From Pseudoalteromonas sp. UG3-2 (GTDB lineage Bacteria > Pseudomonadota > Gammaproteobacteria > Enterobacterales > Alteromonadaceae), in assembly GCF_037120705.1 (NCBI RefSeq), contig NZ_JAWLJU010000002.1, positions 2,811,501-2,875,500 on the forward strand: a stretch of DNA of 64,000 nucleotides. The letters are read 5' to 3'. Made by a program: the position numbers and the translations under genes. The notes beneath the pieces are model-generated. The model made no database searches and had not been told where the DNA came from. It worked only from the letters and a program-made list of their open reading frames with translations. Shown piece by piece: positions 55,904 to 64,000 of this stretch (positions are counted from its first letter, which is position 1; each line of letters opens with the position of its first letter).

Positions 55904-57466
55904 ATGAAAATAAAAAAATGGTTACTATCATCTGGGCTGCTGGCTGTTAGCGCTCTAAGCACGGTGGCCAGTGCCACGGTGATTCAACAAGATGTCGATA
56001 AGGCTGTCAAGCAGGCTATGGAGCGCTTTGATATTCCAGGCCTGGCGATTGGTATCGTGGAAAACGGCAAGGTTGTTATGACCAAAGGGTATGGTGTTAC
56101 CCACTTAGCCAACCCCACGGCGGTGAATGCCGATACTTTATTCGGTATTGCTTCGAATACCAAAGCATTTACCGCGGCGGCACTGGCAATGTTAGTGGAT
56201 CAAGGCAAGCTCAACTGGGATGATAAAGTGATTCAACACATCCCTGAATTTACCCTTTATGATGCCTATGCAACGCGAGAAATGACCATTCGCGACTTAT
56301 TAAGTCATCGCAGTGGATTGGGGCTTGGGGCCGGTGACTTAATGATTTGGCCTGATACCGATAAGACCATGGCCGAGTTAATTGCTGGCATTGCTAAGCT
56401 AAAACCCAGCTCAAGCTTTCGCAGTCAATACGCCTACAACAACTTAATGTTTGTTATGGCAGGGGAGGTGGTAAGCCGAGTCAGTGGCAAAGATTGGCGT
56501 GATTTTGTTGAGCAAGAAATGTTTGTGCCCTTAGACATGGATGACTCCAAGGCTGGTTTTTCACGTATTCCCAGCAGCAATACCAACTGGGCGACTGGCC
56601 ATATTCCAATGGACGGCGAGCTGACGCCGTTTTTTGTTAACTATCTCGAAGATTTTCGTGGCGCAGGTGCCATTGCCTCCAATGTTGATGATATGACTAA
56701 GTGGTTACAAACTCAGTTAAATCAAGGAGTCATGCCATCTGGAAAGGTGCTATTCAGTGACAATCAGCAACGGCAAATGTGGCATCCGCACATTATGCGC
56801 TTACCCTCAAATAAAGCGGCAGCAACGTACCAACAACAATTTAAAGGCTATGGCTTAGGCTGGGGCATTGAAGACTATTTTGGCTATAAGAAAGTAGGCC
56901 ATGGCGGCGGCATTTTGGGCATGGTGTCACAAGTGGCGATGATCCCTGAGAAAAAGCTAGGCGTGGTGATATTGTCGAATCAGCAAAAATACCCAGCGTT
57001 ATCGGCTATCGTTAATGAGGTGTTTGAAGACGCCCTTGGACTGGAAGAGAAAGATTGGGTCACCCTGATCGCCGATGACTATTTTGCCAAGCGCGAGGAG
57101 CTGTATGCTCAAGCCGGCGTTATTGAGGTTGCCGAGCCGCAACCGGCCTTACCACTACAGCACTACACCGGCACATTAATCAGCGACTGGTACGGTGATG
57201 TGGTTATTGAGTTATTGGATGGTGATTTACGCATTGATTTCACTCATACCAAACAGCTCAAGGGGACCTTGCAGCATCACAGTGGCAATACCTTTGTGGT
57301 GCGCTGGGATGAACCTTTACTCGAAGCAGATGCCTACATCAACTTTACTGTTGATAAGTCGCAGCAAGTGAGTACTGCCGAGATGGAGTTTGTGAACCCT
57401 AAGATCAGCGATTTTAGTTTTGATTTTCATGATTTGGCGCTCCATGCCAAAGACGTTGGTCATTAA
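55904..57466 (+). CDS. Serine hydrolase of the beta-lactamase/class C penicillin-binding family
   Basis: A 520-residue exported protein with a signal peptide ending TVASA. The N-terminal two thirds form a beta-lactamase-type transpeptidase fold: SxxK as SNTK near residue 84, the Tyr motif in SQYAYNNLMFV, and HGG in VGHGGGILGMVSQ. The C-terminal 120 residues resemble the DUF3471-type beta domain often attached to such hydrolases (LPLQHYTGTLISDWYGDVVI). Likely an esterase or D-amino peptidase; antibiotic hydrolysis is not implied. AAGGA precedes the ATG and a strong hairpin follows. Confidence 0.9.
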   Translation: MKIKKWLLSSGLLAVSALSTVASATVIQQDVDKAVKQAMERFDIPGLAIGIVENGKVVMTKGYGVTHLANPTAVNADTLFGIASNTKAFTAAALAMLVDQGKLNWDDKVIQHIPEFTLYDAYATREMTIRDLLSHRSGLGLGAGDLMIWPDTDKTMAELIAGIAKLKPSSSFRSQYAYNNLMFVMAGEVVSRVSGKDWRDFVEQEMFVPLDMDDSKAGFSRIPSSNTNWATGHIPMDGELTPFFVNYLEDFRGAGAIASNVDDMTKWLQTQLNQGVMPSGKVLFSDNQQRQMWHPHIMRLPSNKAAATYQQQFKGYGLGWGIEDYFGYKKVGHGGGILGMVSQVAMIPEKKLGVVILSNQQKYPALSAIVNEVFEDALGLEEKDWVTLIADDYFAKREELYAQAGVIEVAEPQPALPLQHYTGTLISDWYGDVVIELLDGDLRIDFTHTKQLKGTLQHHSGNTFVVRWDEPLLEADAYINFTVDKSQQVSTAEMEFVNPKISDFSFDFHDLALHAKDVGH

Positions 57467-57478
57467 CGCGACCAAAGT

Positions 57479-57506
57479 AGCAAAGCCCGTCTGTACGGGC
57501 TTTGCT
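57479..57506. terminator. Hairpin terminator after the serine hydrolase gene
   Basis: A 12-bp perfect stem (AGCAAAGCCCGT at 57479-57490, ACGGGCTTTGCT at 57495-57506) with loop CTGT begins 12 bases after the stop. No T run follows the stem, but the stem is strong. Confidence 0.7.
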
Positions 57507-57564
57507 ATAGTTAGCGCAGGTAATCTGTTTTATAGGACTGCAAAGTCAAAGGACCAAGCTCATC

Positions 57565-58485
57565 ATGCGCACTGCCATTATTACCCACCCGAATTGTAGA
57601 AAACATAAGATGATTGCCGATCACCCTGAGTGTCCGGCACGGCTAGATGCTATTTCCGATCGTCTGTTGGCTTCGGGGTTGGATATTGCTCTGGAGCACA
57701 AAAGTGCACCGAAAGCAGAACCTGAGCACTATGCTTTGGTGCACGACCAAGCGATGATAGCCGAAGTGATGAATAAAGTTCCTGAGCAGGGACTGGCTGA
57801 GCTTGATGGTGATACTTGGCTTTGCCCCGATTCATTTAAAGCCATTGAGCGTGCTGTGGGGGCTGGATTGCTGGCTGTGGATGAAATACTGGCCGGAGAG
57901 TTAGAAGCGGCATTTTGTGCTGTGCGCCCACCTGGCCACCATGCTAATCAAAGCACCTCATCTGGGTTTTGTGTTTTTAATAATGTCGCGATTGCCACAG
58001 CCTACGCCAAAAGCAAAGGGGTAGAGCGGATCGCTATTTTAGACTTTGACGTGCACCATGGGAATGGTACCCAAGATATCTTTAACCAAGATCACAGTGT
58101 GTTATTTTGTTCACTGTTCCAATACCCCTTTTACCCTAATACCGCCATCGAAAATCACCAATCGTTGATCAACTCACCTTTGCCGGCAGGCGCCGGTGGT
58201 GACGATCTAAAAGCGTTATTTTTACAACAGTGGCTACCGAAGCTTGAAGCCTTTGCGCCACAATTGATTTTTATCAGTGCCGGCTTTGATGGCCACTTGG
58301 AAGACGAAATGGGTGGTTTGCAGTTTGTCGAGCAAGACTACCACTGGTTTACCGAGCAAGTCGTGGCGTTTGCCAAGCAGCACGGTTGTTTGGGGATTAT
58401 TTCTTACCTTGAAGGTGGCTATGATTTTTCGTCTCTGGGTCGTAGTGCTGTAATGCACCTAAAAGCGCTGGTGGAAGACAGCTAG
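57565..58485 (+). CDS. Histone-deacetylase-family (class II-like) deacetylase
   Basis: A 306-residue arginase/deacetylase-fold enzyme. It shows HPECPARLDAI near the N-terminus, AVRPPGHHANQSTSSGFCVFNN with the catalytic His pair, ILDFDVHHGNGTQDIF with the zinc-binding Asp and His, SAGFDGHLEDEMGG with the second zinc Asp, and SYLEGGYDFSSLGRS with the loop Tyr. All zinc ligands are present. Bacterial members act on acetylpolyamines, acetoin-related or unknown acetylated substrates; the substrate here is open. Confidence 0.92.
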   Translation: MRTAIITHPNCRKHKMIADHPECPARLDAISDRLLASGLDIALEHKSAPKAEPEHYALVHDQAMIAEVMNKVPEQGLAELDGDTWLCPDSFKAIERAVGAGLLAVDEILAGELEAAFCAVRPPGHHANQSTSSGFCVFNNVAIATAYAKSKGVERIAILDFDVHHGNGTQDIFNQDHSVLFCSLFQYPFYPNTAIENHQSLINSPLPAGAGGDDLKALFLQQWLPKLEAFAPQLIFISAGFDGHLEDEMGGLQFVEQDYHWFTEQVVAFAKQHGCLGIISYLEGGYDFSSLGRSAVMHLKALVEDS

Positions 58486-58486
58486 T

Positions 58487-58789
58487 TTACGCCCATTCAG
58501 ACAGCAGGCTAAACGCTTGAGAGACATCTTGTAGCTGCAGTTTACTGACACAGCACTGGCCTTCGGCAATGAGTTGTTGCTGCACTAAGGCTGTCAACTC
58601 CGCCATTCCCAGAGTGGTGACCTTATTCCCTGCCAAATCAAAACATTGACCGTCTTCTAAGATATAAAAGGTATCACGCTTAGTCGCTTCATCAAGGCCG
58701 TGTAGACTATCGAAAAACGCGGCTTCAGAGTCAATAAACTCAATACTTTGGTCTAATACCAGCAGTCGTGGGTAGGTTTTTTTGGCCAT
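58487..58789 (-). CDS. Hypothetical protein, DUF4144-like
   Basis: A 100-residue soluble acidic protein: RLLVLDQSIEFIDSEAAFFD, then TFYILEDGQCFDLAG and a helical C-terminal half. The layout resembles the DUF4144 family of Shewanella and Pseudoalteromonas, but I assign this from memory with moderate certainty. Function unknown. It is tail-to-tail with the deacetylase gene (1 bp gap) and divergent from the CBS-PAS-GGDEF-EAL gene. Confidence 0.7.
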   Translation of the reverse strand: MAKKTYPRLLVLDQSIEFIDSEAAFFDSLHGLDEATKRDTFYILEDGQCFDLAGNKVTTLGMAELTALVQQQLIAEGQCCVSKLQLQDVSQAFSLLSEWA

Positions 58790-58866
58790 AATTTGTTCTC
58801 AGTCAAACTCCATATTGGGAGCTGTCAGTATACTGCAAAGCTCAATAATATTGCGAGAGTGTGCTT

Positions 58867-61383
58867 ATGGTTGGTGATTCGCGCCAGTTACAGATTAAAG
58901 AAGTGTTTACCAATGAGCTGTTGTGTTGTGATGAACAAACCAGCTTATACGATGCGGTGGCAAAAATGCGTGCTAACCGAGTGAGCTCTATCTTTATTAC
59001 TCAAGATGACAACATCGTCGGGATCTGGACGGAGTCGGATTGTGTTAAGTTAGACTTTAACGACAAAAACTTTACCCAACGCGCCATTAGAACCGTGATG
59101 ACCACACCGGTTCAGCGTATCACCATCGATAAAACCCTCAGTGAAGCCACGGTAAAATTCCATCAGCTTGGGATCCGTCATCTGCTGGTGGTCGATGACC
59201 AAGGTAAGCCATGTGGTGTGGTTTCCCTGTCTGATATTGTCCGCAGCCAAGGTCTTGACCACTATTTACACTTTCGCCCTATTGAACAGCATTATGATGC
59301 CAATGTCATGATCCTCGACAGCGAAGAGTGCGTTTCTGTGGTCATTGCCACTATGCGCGAGCATAAGCTCACTGCGGTGCTGATCTACAATAAGGCGTTA
59401 GACGAATACGGGATCATCACCCAGCGCGACATTGCCTATATTATTCTTAATCCCGATTGGCGTCAGCCATGCTGGCAATTAGCCAGTTACCCTATGCTTG
59501 CTACTACCCCCAAAGACAGCTTATTTGACGCTTACCGCTTAATGACGGTTAATTCTATCCGGCATTTAGTGGTTAAGTGCCCTGATACAGAGCAAGTGAT
59601 TGGCTTGCTAGCACTGAAAAACGTGTTGACCGAAATAGAAACGGCCTATTGCAGTGAACTGGAAAAGGTTTTGGTACAGCGTGATATTGCATTGCAAAAA
59701 TCGCAAAAGAACCTGTACCTCGCGAACCGTATCATTGATGCTTCCTTAGATGGCATTATGATCACCAAAAGCAATGGCGAGATCATGCAGATCAACCCTG
59801 CTTTTACTGCCCTTACAGGTTATAAAGACTACGAGGTGATTGGCAAAAACCCCAATATGTTAAGCTCGGGACTGCATGATGAAACCTATTATGAACAAAT
59901 GTGGCAGGCGCTGAAAAGCAATGGCGTGTGGCAAGGGGAGATCTGTAACCGCAGAAAAAATGGTGATGTGTATGTTGAGTGGTTGACCATCATTGAGATC
60001 AGAGAGCCCTCTAGCGAAGAAGTATTGTATGCGGCGATTTTCAGTGACATTACCGAGCGTAAAAATGCCGAAGAGAAGATAGCACGGCTAGCTTACTTTG
60101 ATGAATTAACTGGCTTACCGAATCGACGTTTATTCTATGATCGGCTCTCGATGGCGCTGGCTTCGGCACACCGTTACCAGCAGCAACTTAGCGTTATGTT
60201 CATCGATCTCGACCGCTTTAAAGAAGTCAATGATTCCCTCGGCCACAGTGCTGGTGATGAGCTATTAGTGCAAGTCAGCGAGCGAATTAAAGGGATCTTA
60301 AATGAGGGTGACACCCTAGCGCGGTTGGGCGGCGATGAGTTCGTGGTGTTGCTCACCGAAGTCAATGGCATGTCAGAGGTCACAGACTTTGCTGACTCGG
60401 TTTTGATGGCGCTCTCGGCGCCATTCCAATTAGGAGATATGCAGGTGGCTGCCACCGCCTCCATGGGCGCGGCAATTTACCCCGATGACGGTCACGACTC
60501 TGAAACCTTGTTAAAACACGCGGATGTTGCCATGTATCGCTCCAAAGAAGTGGGGCGCAACTCGTTCCAGCTGTTTGAAGCGTCAATGAATGCCCGTTCG
60601 TTTGAGCGCTTGTCGATGTTAAGTCGCTTCCAAAAAGCGCTTGAGAACAACGAATTTGAACTGCACTTTCAACCGCTTCAGTGTCTTAGCAGTAGTCGAA
60701 TTGCCAGCGTTGAGTGTTTGCTGCGGTGGCAGGATCCCAATCTTGGTACGATTTCACCGGGGCAGTTTATTCCCTTGGCTGAGGAGCTTGGGCTTATCAT
60801 TCAACTGGATCAATGGGTGATTAATAAAGCCTGTCAGCACCTAGCGCAATGGCAACGAGATGGCATCGATATTGAGCGTATTGCCATTAATATCTCCGCC
60901 TCTCATGTTAGTCAGGGGGATCTTTATGGCTGCATTCTCGAGGCCTTGAATAAACACCAGGTGGAAGGTAAATACTTGGAACTGGAACTCACCGAGAGCA
61001 GCTTTATAAGTAACTTACATGAAGCGAAATACACCCTGAAGAAATTAAAAGAGCTGGGCATCCGCCTCGCCTTAGATGATTTTGGCACCGGTTATTCAGC
61101 GTTGAGTTATTTAACCAAATTACCCATTGATACTTTAAAAATAGACGCCAGTTTTATTGCCAAAATCCCTGATGAGTACGGCAACAGCGAAATTGTCAGT
61201 GCCATTATTGCCATGGCCAAAGCGCTGAAATTGCATGTGGTCGCTGAAGGGGTCGAAAAGGCGGTGCAGAAGCGTTACCTGCGCAAGCTCGGGTGTCATA
61301 GCATTCAAGGGTACGTCTTCTGCAAGCCGTTGGCAGAAGACGCATGGAGTGAGTTTTACGAGTCAGAGAAAGTGATTTCGTAA
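58867..61383 (+). CDS. CBS-CBS-PAS-GGDEF-EAL cyclic-di-GMP signalling protein
   Basis: An 838-residue cytosolic protein. Residues about 5-270 hold two CBS pairs (SIFITQDDNIVGIWTESDCV, VVDDQGKPCGVVSLSDIV), about 290-410 a PAS domain with FTALTGYKDYEVIGKNP, about 415-580 an intact GGDEF domain (ARLGGDEFVVLL) and about 590-838 an EAL domain. The EAL motif reads ECLLR, which keeps the metal-binding Glu, and LELTESSF, LDDFGTGYSAL, LKIDASFI and VAEGVEK are intact. Both activities are therefore possible. ATG 58867 is preferred over a GTG two codons upstream. It ends antisense to the DUF2797 gene, overlapping by 28 bp. Confidence 0.92.
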   Translation: MVGDSRQLQIKEVFTNELLCCDEQTSLYDAVAKMRANRVSSIFITQDDNIVGIWTESDCVKLDFNDKNFTQRAIRTVMTTPVQRITIDKTLSEATVKFHQLGIRHLLVVDDQGKPCGVVSLSDIVRSQGLDHYLHFRPIEQHYDANVMILDSEECVSVVIATMREHKLTAVLIYNKALDEYGIITQRDIAYIILNPDWRQPCWQLASYPMLATTPKDSLFDAYRLMTVNSIRHLVVKCPDTEQVIGLLALKNVLTEIETAYCSELEKVLVQRDIALQKSQKNLYLANRIIDASLDGIMITKSNGEIMQINPAFTALTGYKDYEVIGKNPNMLSSGLHDETYYEQMWQALKSNGVWQGEICNRRKNGDVYVEWLTIIEIREPSSEEVLYAAIFSDITERKNAEEKIARLAYFDELTGLPNRRLFYDRLSMALASAHRYQQQLSVMFIDLDRFKEVNDSLGHSAGDELLVQVSERIKGILNEGDTLARLGGDEFVVLLTEVNGMSEVTDFADSVLMALSAPFQLGDMQVAATASMGAAIYPDDGHDSETLLKHADVAMYRSKEVGRNSFQLFEASMNARSFERLSMLSRFQKALENNEFELHFQPLQCLSSSRIASVECLLRWQDPNLGTISPGQFIPLAEELGLIIQLDQWVINKACQHLAQWQRDGIDIERIAINISASHVSQGDLYGCILEALNKHQVEGKYLELELTESSFISNLHEAKYTLKKLKELGIRLALDDFGTGYSALSYLTKLPIDTLKIDASFIAKIPDEYGNSEIVSAIIAMAKALKLHVVAEGVEKAVQKRYLRKLGCHSIQGYVFCKPLAEDAWSEFYESEKVIS

Positions 61384-62177
61384 GAGGTAAACTTACGAAT
61401 ATTAATGACGCCATTATCAAAAATAAGATATTGGCCCTTAATACCTTGTAACACGCCGCTGACGACAGGATCTTTATCAAAGTTAAACGAGGTAATTTTG
61501 CTGGGGTGCTCAGTTACTGGGAAGGTAAGATCCACCACTTCCTCATCTAAAACCTCAATGGCGGTGGCGCCAAATAACTCCGCCAGTTCGTCGAGTTTGC
61601 CCTGAATGTGTGGGATTAGCTCGGCGGCTTTGGCTTTTAAGTCTATTTCGGGGTTTATGCCTTTTAGCATGTTGCGCCAGTTGGTTTTATCGGCAATAAA
61701 CTCGGCCAGTGCCACTTCAACTAAACCAGATTGATGACGGGTTTGTACTTTAAAAATCGGCAGTGCTTGTGTCGCTCCTTGGTCAATCCAGCGCGTAGGA
61801 ACTTGTGAGTGGCGGGTGATCCCCACTTTCAGTCCTGAGGTATTGGCAAGGTAAACATAGTGGGGGATCATGCAATTTGCTTCTCCCCACTCAGGCTCGC
61901 GACAAGTGCCTTGATCAAAGTGACAAGTCTCAGGTTTCATAATGCACATGTCGCAGCTTGCCAGCTTTCTCATGCAGACAAAGCAATGGCCCTGAGAGTA
62001 GCTTTTCTTGGTTTTTTTACCGCAATTACTGCAAAAAATATTGCCGCTAAAGGTTAAGGTAATGTGTTTACCAAAGTAGTCATTCAGTGGAACCAAATCC
62101 TCGCCAACTGGGAGTTGGTATTGAACCGGTTCAACCAGCTCGGATTTGAGCTTTTTAAGTGTGCCTTGAACTTGCAT
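61356..62177 (-). CDS. DUF2797 zinc-ribbon protein
   Basis: A 273-residue protein of the DUF2797 family. It has an N-terminal beta part, a Cys-rich centre (CSNCGKKTKKSYSQGHCFVC, then CDMC and CHFDQGTC) able to bind two or more zinc ions, and a GIY-YIG-like segment HYVYLANTSGLKVGITRHSQ. The GIY-YIG resemblance suggests a nuclease-like fold, but the family's function is unknown. The ATG at 62177 has AGGGGC four bases upstream; an in-frame extension of nine codons exists. The 3' end overlaps the cyclic-di-GMP gene on the other strand. Confidence 0.88.
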   Translation of the reverse strand: MQVQGTLKKLKSELVEPVQYQLPVGEDLVPLNDYFGKHITLTFSGNIFCSNCGKKTKKSYSQGHCFVCMRKLASCDMCIMKPETCHFDQGTCREPEWGEANCMIPHYVYLANTSGLKVGITRHSQVPTRWIDQGATQALPIFKVQTRHQSGLVEVALAEFIADKTNWRNMLKGINPEIDLKAKAAELIPHIQGKLDELAELFGATAIEVLDEEVVDLTFPVTEHPSKITSFNFDKDPVVSGVLQGIKGQYLIFDNGVINIRKFTSYEITFSDS

Positions 62178-62382
62178 CTGTGCCCCTAGTGATGCTGATA
62201 GCAATCCGGATTAATACTTGCTCAATTTGACGGAGCAAATTCGACGTTAACTGCGTTAAAAATTCCTTATTTAGAACAACTAAATAGCAAAAATTTCGCC
62301 TAGTTATCGACCGAGTTTTCTTACCTCAAATAGAGCTTTTAATTAAGCGGCTTGATATCAAAAGTCGTAGCATAGCAGATCT

Positions 62383-62407
62383 AAAAAGGCCAGCATAGTT
62401 GCTGGCC
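62383..62407 (-). terminator. Terminator after purD
   Basis: An 8-bp perfect stem (GGCCAGCA at 62388-62395, TGCTGGCC at 62400-62407) with loop TAGT, read on the minus strand, is followed by TTTTT. It lies 30 bases after the purD stop. The remaining gap up to the DUF2797 start shows no other clear signal. Confidence 0.9.
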
Positions 62408-62437
62408 TGATGTTAGTTTGGGGGTTAGCGCTGTTGC

Positions 62438-63721
62438 TTAGCTTTCCCGAACAACCGCACGGTGAGCGATATCAGTACGATATTCTACGCCATCCCAGTG
62501 AATGTCTTTCACCAAAGAGTAGGCGCGTTTTTGCGCTTCAGTCACGGTGTGTCCAAGTGCCGTTGCACATAGTACACGGCCACCGGCAGTAACCACGTTC
62601 TCGGCATCGGTTTTGGTACCCGCGTGGAATACTTTTTCGCCTTCAGGGTAGTTGACCTGTAAACCTGAGATAACATCGCCTTTAGGGTAGCTACCAGGAT
62701 AGCCTTTAGCCGCCAATACTACGCCTACTGCAGCGCGAGGGTCGAAGTCGATGGTGGTTTTGTCCAACTCTTCACGGTTCGCCGCTTCAATTAGCTCAAC
62801 TAAATCAGACTGCAAACGCAGCATGATAGGCTGGGTTTCTGGGTCGCCAAAACGACAGTTGTATTCGATCACCTTGGGTGTACCGTCAGCGGTGATCATT
62901 AAGCCTGCGTATAAAAAGCCAGTGTATGGATGACCTTCAGCAGCCATACCCGCTACGGTTGGGTTGATCACCTCTGCCATAATGCGGTCGTGAACCTCAG
63001 GGGTTACTACTGGGGCAGGAGAGTATGCACCCATGCCACCTGTATTTGGCCCTTCATCGCCATCATAAGCGCGTTTGTGGTCTTGGCTAGTGGCAAATGG
63101 CAGAATATTTTTACCGTCAACCATAACGATAAACGAGGCTTCTTCACCTTCTAAAAATTCTTCAATTACCACGCGGCTGCCAGCTTCACCAAAGGCATTA
63201 CCAGCCAGCATATCGCGGATAGCGGCTTCAGCATCGGCTTCCGTCATTGCCACAATAACGCCCTTACCAGCGGCTAAGCCGTCGGCTTTAACGACAATGG
63301 GAGCACCTTGTGCTTTGACATAGGCAATGGCTGGCTCGATTTCTTCAAAGGTTTGATAAGCCGCCGTAGGAATATTATGGCGAGCTAAAAAGTCTTTGGT
63401 GAAAGATTTTGAACCTTCTAACTGCGCTGCCGCTTGGGTTGGACCAAAAATGGCCAGACCCGCTTCACGGAAGCGGTCGACCACACCCAGTACTAACGGG
63501 GCTTCAGGACCCACAATGGTAAGCTCTACTTGCTTTTGCTGAGCAAAATCAATTAATGCATCAATGTCTTCAACGGCAATTGAGACATTTTCTAACTTAG
63601 GTTCTAGGGCTGTACCAGCATTACCTGGTGCAACAAACACTGTTTTCACAGCGGGGTTTTGTGCGGCTTTGAACGCAAGCGCGTGCTCACGTCCGCCGCT
63701 GCCAATGACAAGTACATTCAT
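62438..63721 (-). CDS. purD: Phosphoribosylamine-glycine ligase
   Basis: A 427-residue ATP-grasp enzyme for the second step of purine synthesis. It begins MNVLVIGSGGREHALAFKA and shows VGPEAPLVLGVVDRF, the ATP-grasp part VVKADGLAAGKGVIVAM, FLEGEEASFIVMVDG, DEGPNTGGMGAYSPAPV with the conserved loop, and EYNCRFGDPETQ with metal ligands. Length equals E. coli PurD (429). purH is often upstream of purD in related bacteria; here a methyltransferase gene precedes it on the same strand. Confidence 0.97.
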   Translation of the reverse strand: MNVLVIGSGGREHALAFKAAQNPAVKTVFVAPGNAGTALEPKLENVSIAVEDIDALIDFAQQKQVELTIVGPEAPLVLGVVDRFREAGLAIFGPTQAAAQLEGSKSFTKDFLARHNIPTAAYQTFEEIEPAIAYVKAQGAPIVVKADGLAAGKGVIVAMTEADAEAAIRDMLAGNAFGEAGSRVVIEEFLEGEEASFIVMVDGKNILPFATSQDHKRAYDGDEGPNTGGMGAYSPAPVVTPEVHDRIMAEVINPTVAGMAAEGHPYTGFLYAGLMITADGTPKVIEYNCRFGDPETQPIMLRLQSDLVELIEAANREELDKTTIDFDPRAAVGVVLAAKGYPGSYPKGDVISGLQVNYPEGEKVFHAGTKTDAENVVTAGGRVLCATALGHTVTEAQKRAYSLVKDIHWDGVEYRTDIAHRAVVRES

Positions 63722-63736
63722 GGCGAAGTTTTCCTA

Positions 63737-64000
63737 TTAAAGCTTTTTGAATTTTAAGGTCATGCGGTCGCTTTCCCCAATCGCCTTATATTGCGCCGCT
63801 TTTTCTTCTCCCAGTGCTAGACGAGGAGGAAGTGTCCATACCCCTTTAGGGTGGTTGGCGCTATCTAGGGGGTTGGCGTTAATGTCGCTGCTTTCTACTA
63901 ATTCAAATCCAGCTTGCTTTGCAATATCAATCACATAACTTTGTTTCATGTAGCCTGATGATTTTTGATCAGCCAGTTTACGATGCTCTGGCAAGCGGTG
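63737..64000 (-). CDS. Class I SAM-dependent methyltransferase, C-terminal part (5' end outside window)
   Basis: The frame is open to the window edge and gives the last 87 residues. They include a YMKQSYVIDIAKQAGFELVE segment and the end SDRMTLKFKKL, the typical last helix and strand of COG4798-type predicted methyltransferases, which end in FxLKFxK. The SAM-binding part is off the window, so the call rests on the C-terminal pattern only. It ends 15 bp before purD on the same strand. Confidence 0.65.
   Translation of the reverse strand, partial: HRLPEHRKLADQKSSGYMKQSYVIDIAKQAGFELVESSDINANPLDSANHPKGVWTLPPRLALGEEKAAQYKAIGESDRMTLKFKKL

Noticed and set aside
55904..57466. Antibiotic-resistance beta-lactamase
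   Set aside because: The protein has the fold and SxxK motif, but the length, C-terminal beta domain and variant Tyr motif fit general esterase or peptidase relatives.

Overview
The window is a chromosomal segment of a gammaproteobacterium, most likely a marine member of the order Alteromonadales. The basis is the gene repertoire and protein sequences: ThiI with a rhodanese tail, RlmJ, a TIGR02449-type coiled-coil gene in front of zapA, a queA/tgt/yajC/secD/secF block, a long-form PstC/PstA transporter, a GcvR-type ACT protein and many cyclic-di-GMP proteins. The genus cannot be fixed from the sequence alone. Genes are densely packed on both strands. I found no rRNA, tRNA, insertion sequence, prophage or CRISPR array.

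Layout. 1-5.4 kb: the 3' end of thiI, a panE/VanZ-like pair, yajQ, a cobalamin riboswitch in front of btuB, and msrA. 5.4-9.6 kb: an RND pump and its adaptor, in one apparent operon with msrA. 9.7-14 kb: poorly characterised membrane and envelope proteins, including a PKD-type lipoprotein and a small secreted protein that end in the same DUF1566-type domain, and a DUF2884 protein. 13.9-19.1 kb (minus strand): an amidohydrolase/SDR/SlyD operon, MltD, a metal-site-less metallo-beta-lactamase-like protein, ZapA and its coiled-coil neighbour. 19.3-22.4 kb: rlmJ, a solute-binding protein and an EAL/HDOD protein.

22.4-34.5 kb is a phosphate block: ppk-ppx behind one Pho box, gcvR, then pstC-pstA-pstB-phoU behind a near-perfect Pho box with a matching -10, followed by a DUF47/Pit pair. 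No pstS and no phoBR lie here. 34.8-38.1 kb: oxyR, then an ECF sigma factor overlapped by a membrane coiled-coil protein and a secreted coiled-coil protein. 38.2-40.7 kb: a REC-REC-PAS-GGDEF-EAL protein. 41-46.6 kb: queA, tgt, yajC, secD, secF (queuosine and protein export). 46.7 kb: a lipoprotein whose promoter is covered by a Fur box. 47.4-52.7 kb: an EAL-CBS-GGDEF protein, an orphan solute-binding protein, a short double-glycine-leader peptide gene with a six-helix membrane protein, and a chemoreceptor. 52.8-58.8 kb: rsuA, a CHMI-type tautomerase, an unknown protein overlapping a LysE/RhtB exporter and a gamma-glutamylcyclotransferase, a serine beta-lactamase-fold hydrolase, and a deacetylase. 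58.9-64 kb: a CBS-PAS-GGDEF-EAL protein, a DUF2797 zinc protein, purD and the end of a methyltransferase.

The candidate for an undescribed system is at 50.0-50.8 kb: an unlisted gene of 32-34 codons with a textbook double-glycine leader (L-12, E-8, V-4, GG) and a short acidic core, 17 bp from a six-helix membrane protein of unknown family and preceded by direct repeats and a hairpin. Other unusual items are the metallo-beta-lactamase pseudoenzyme next to zapA, the ECF/coiled-coil operon and the Fur-controlled lipoprotein.
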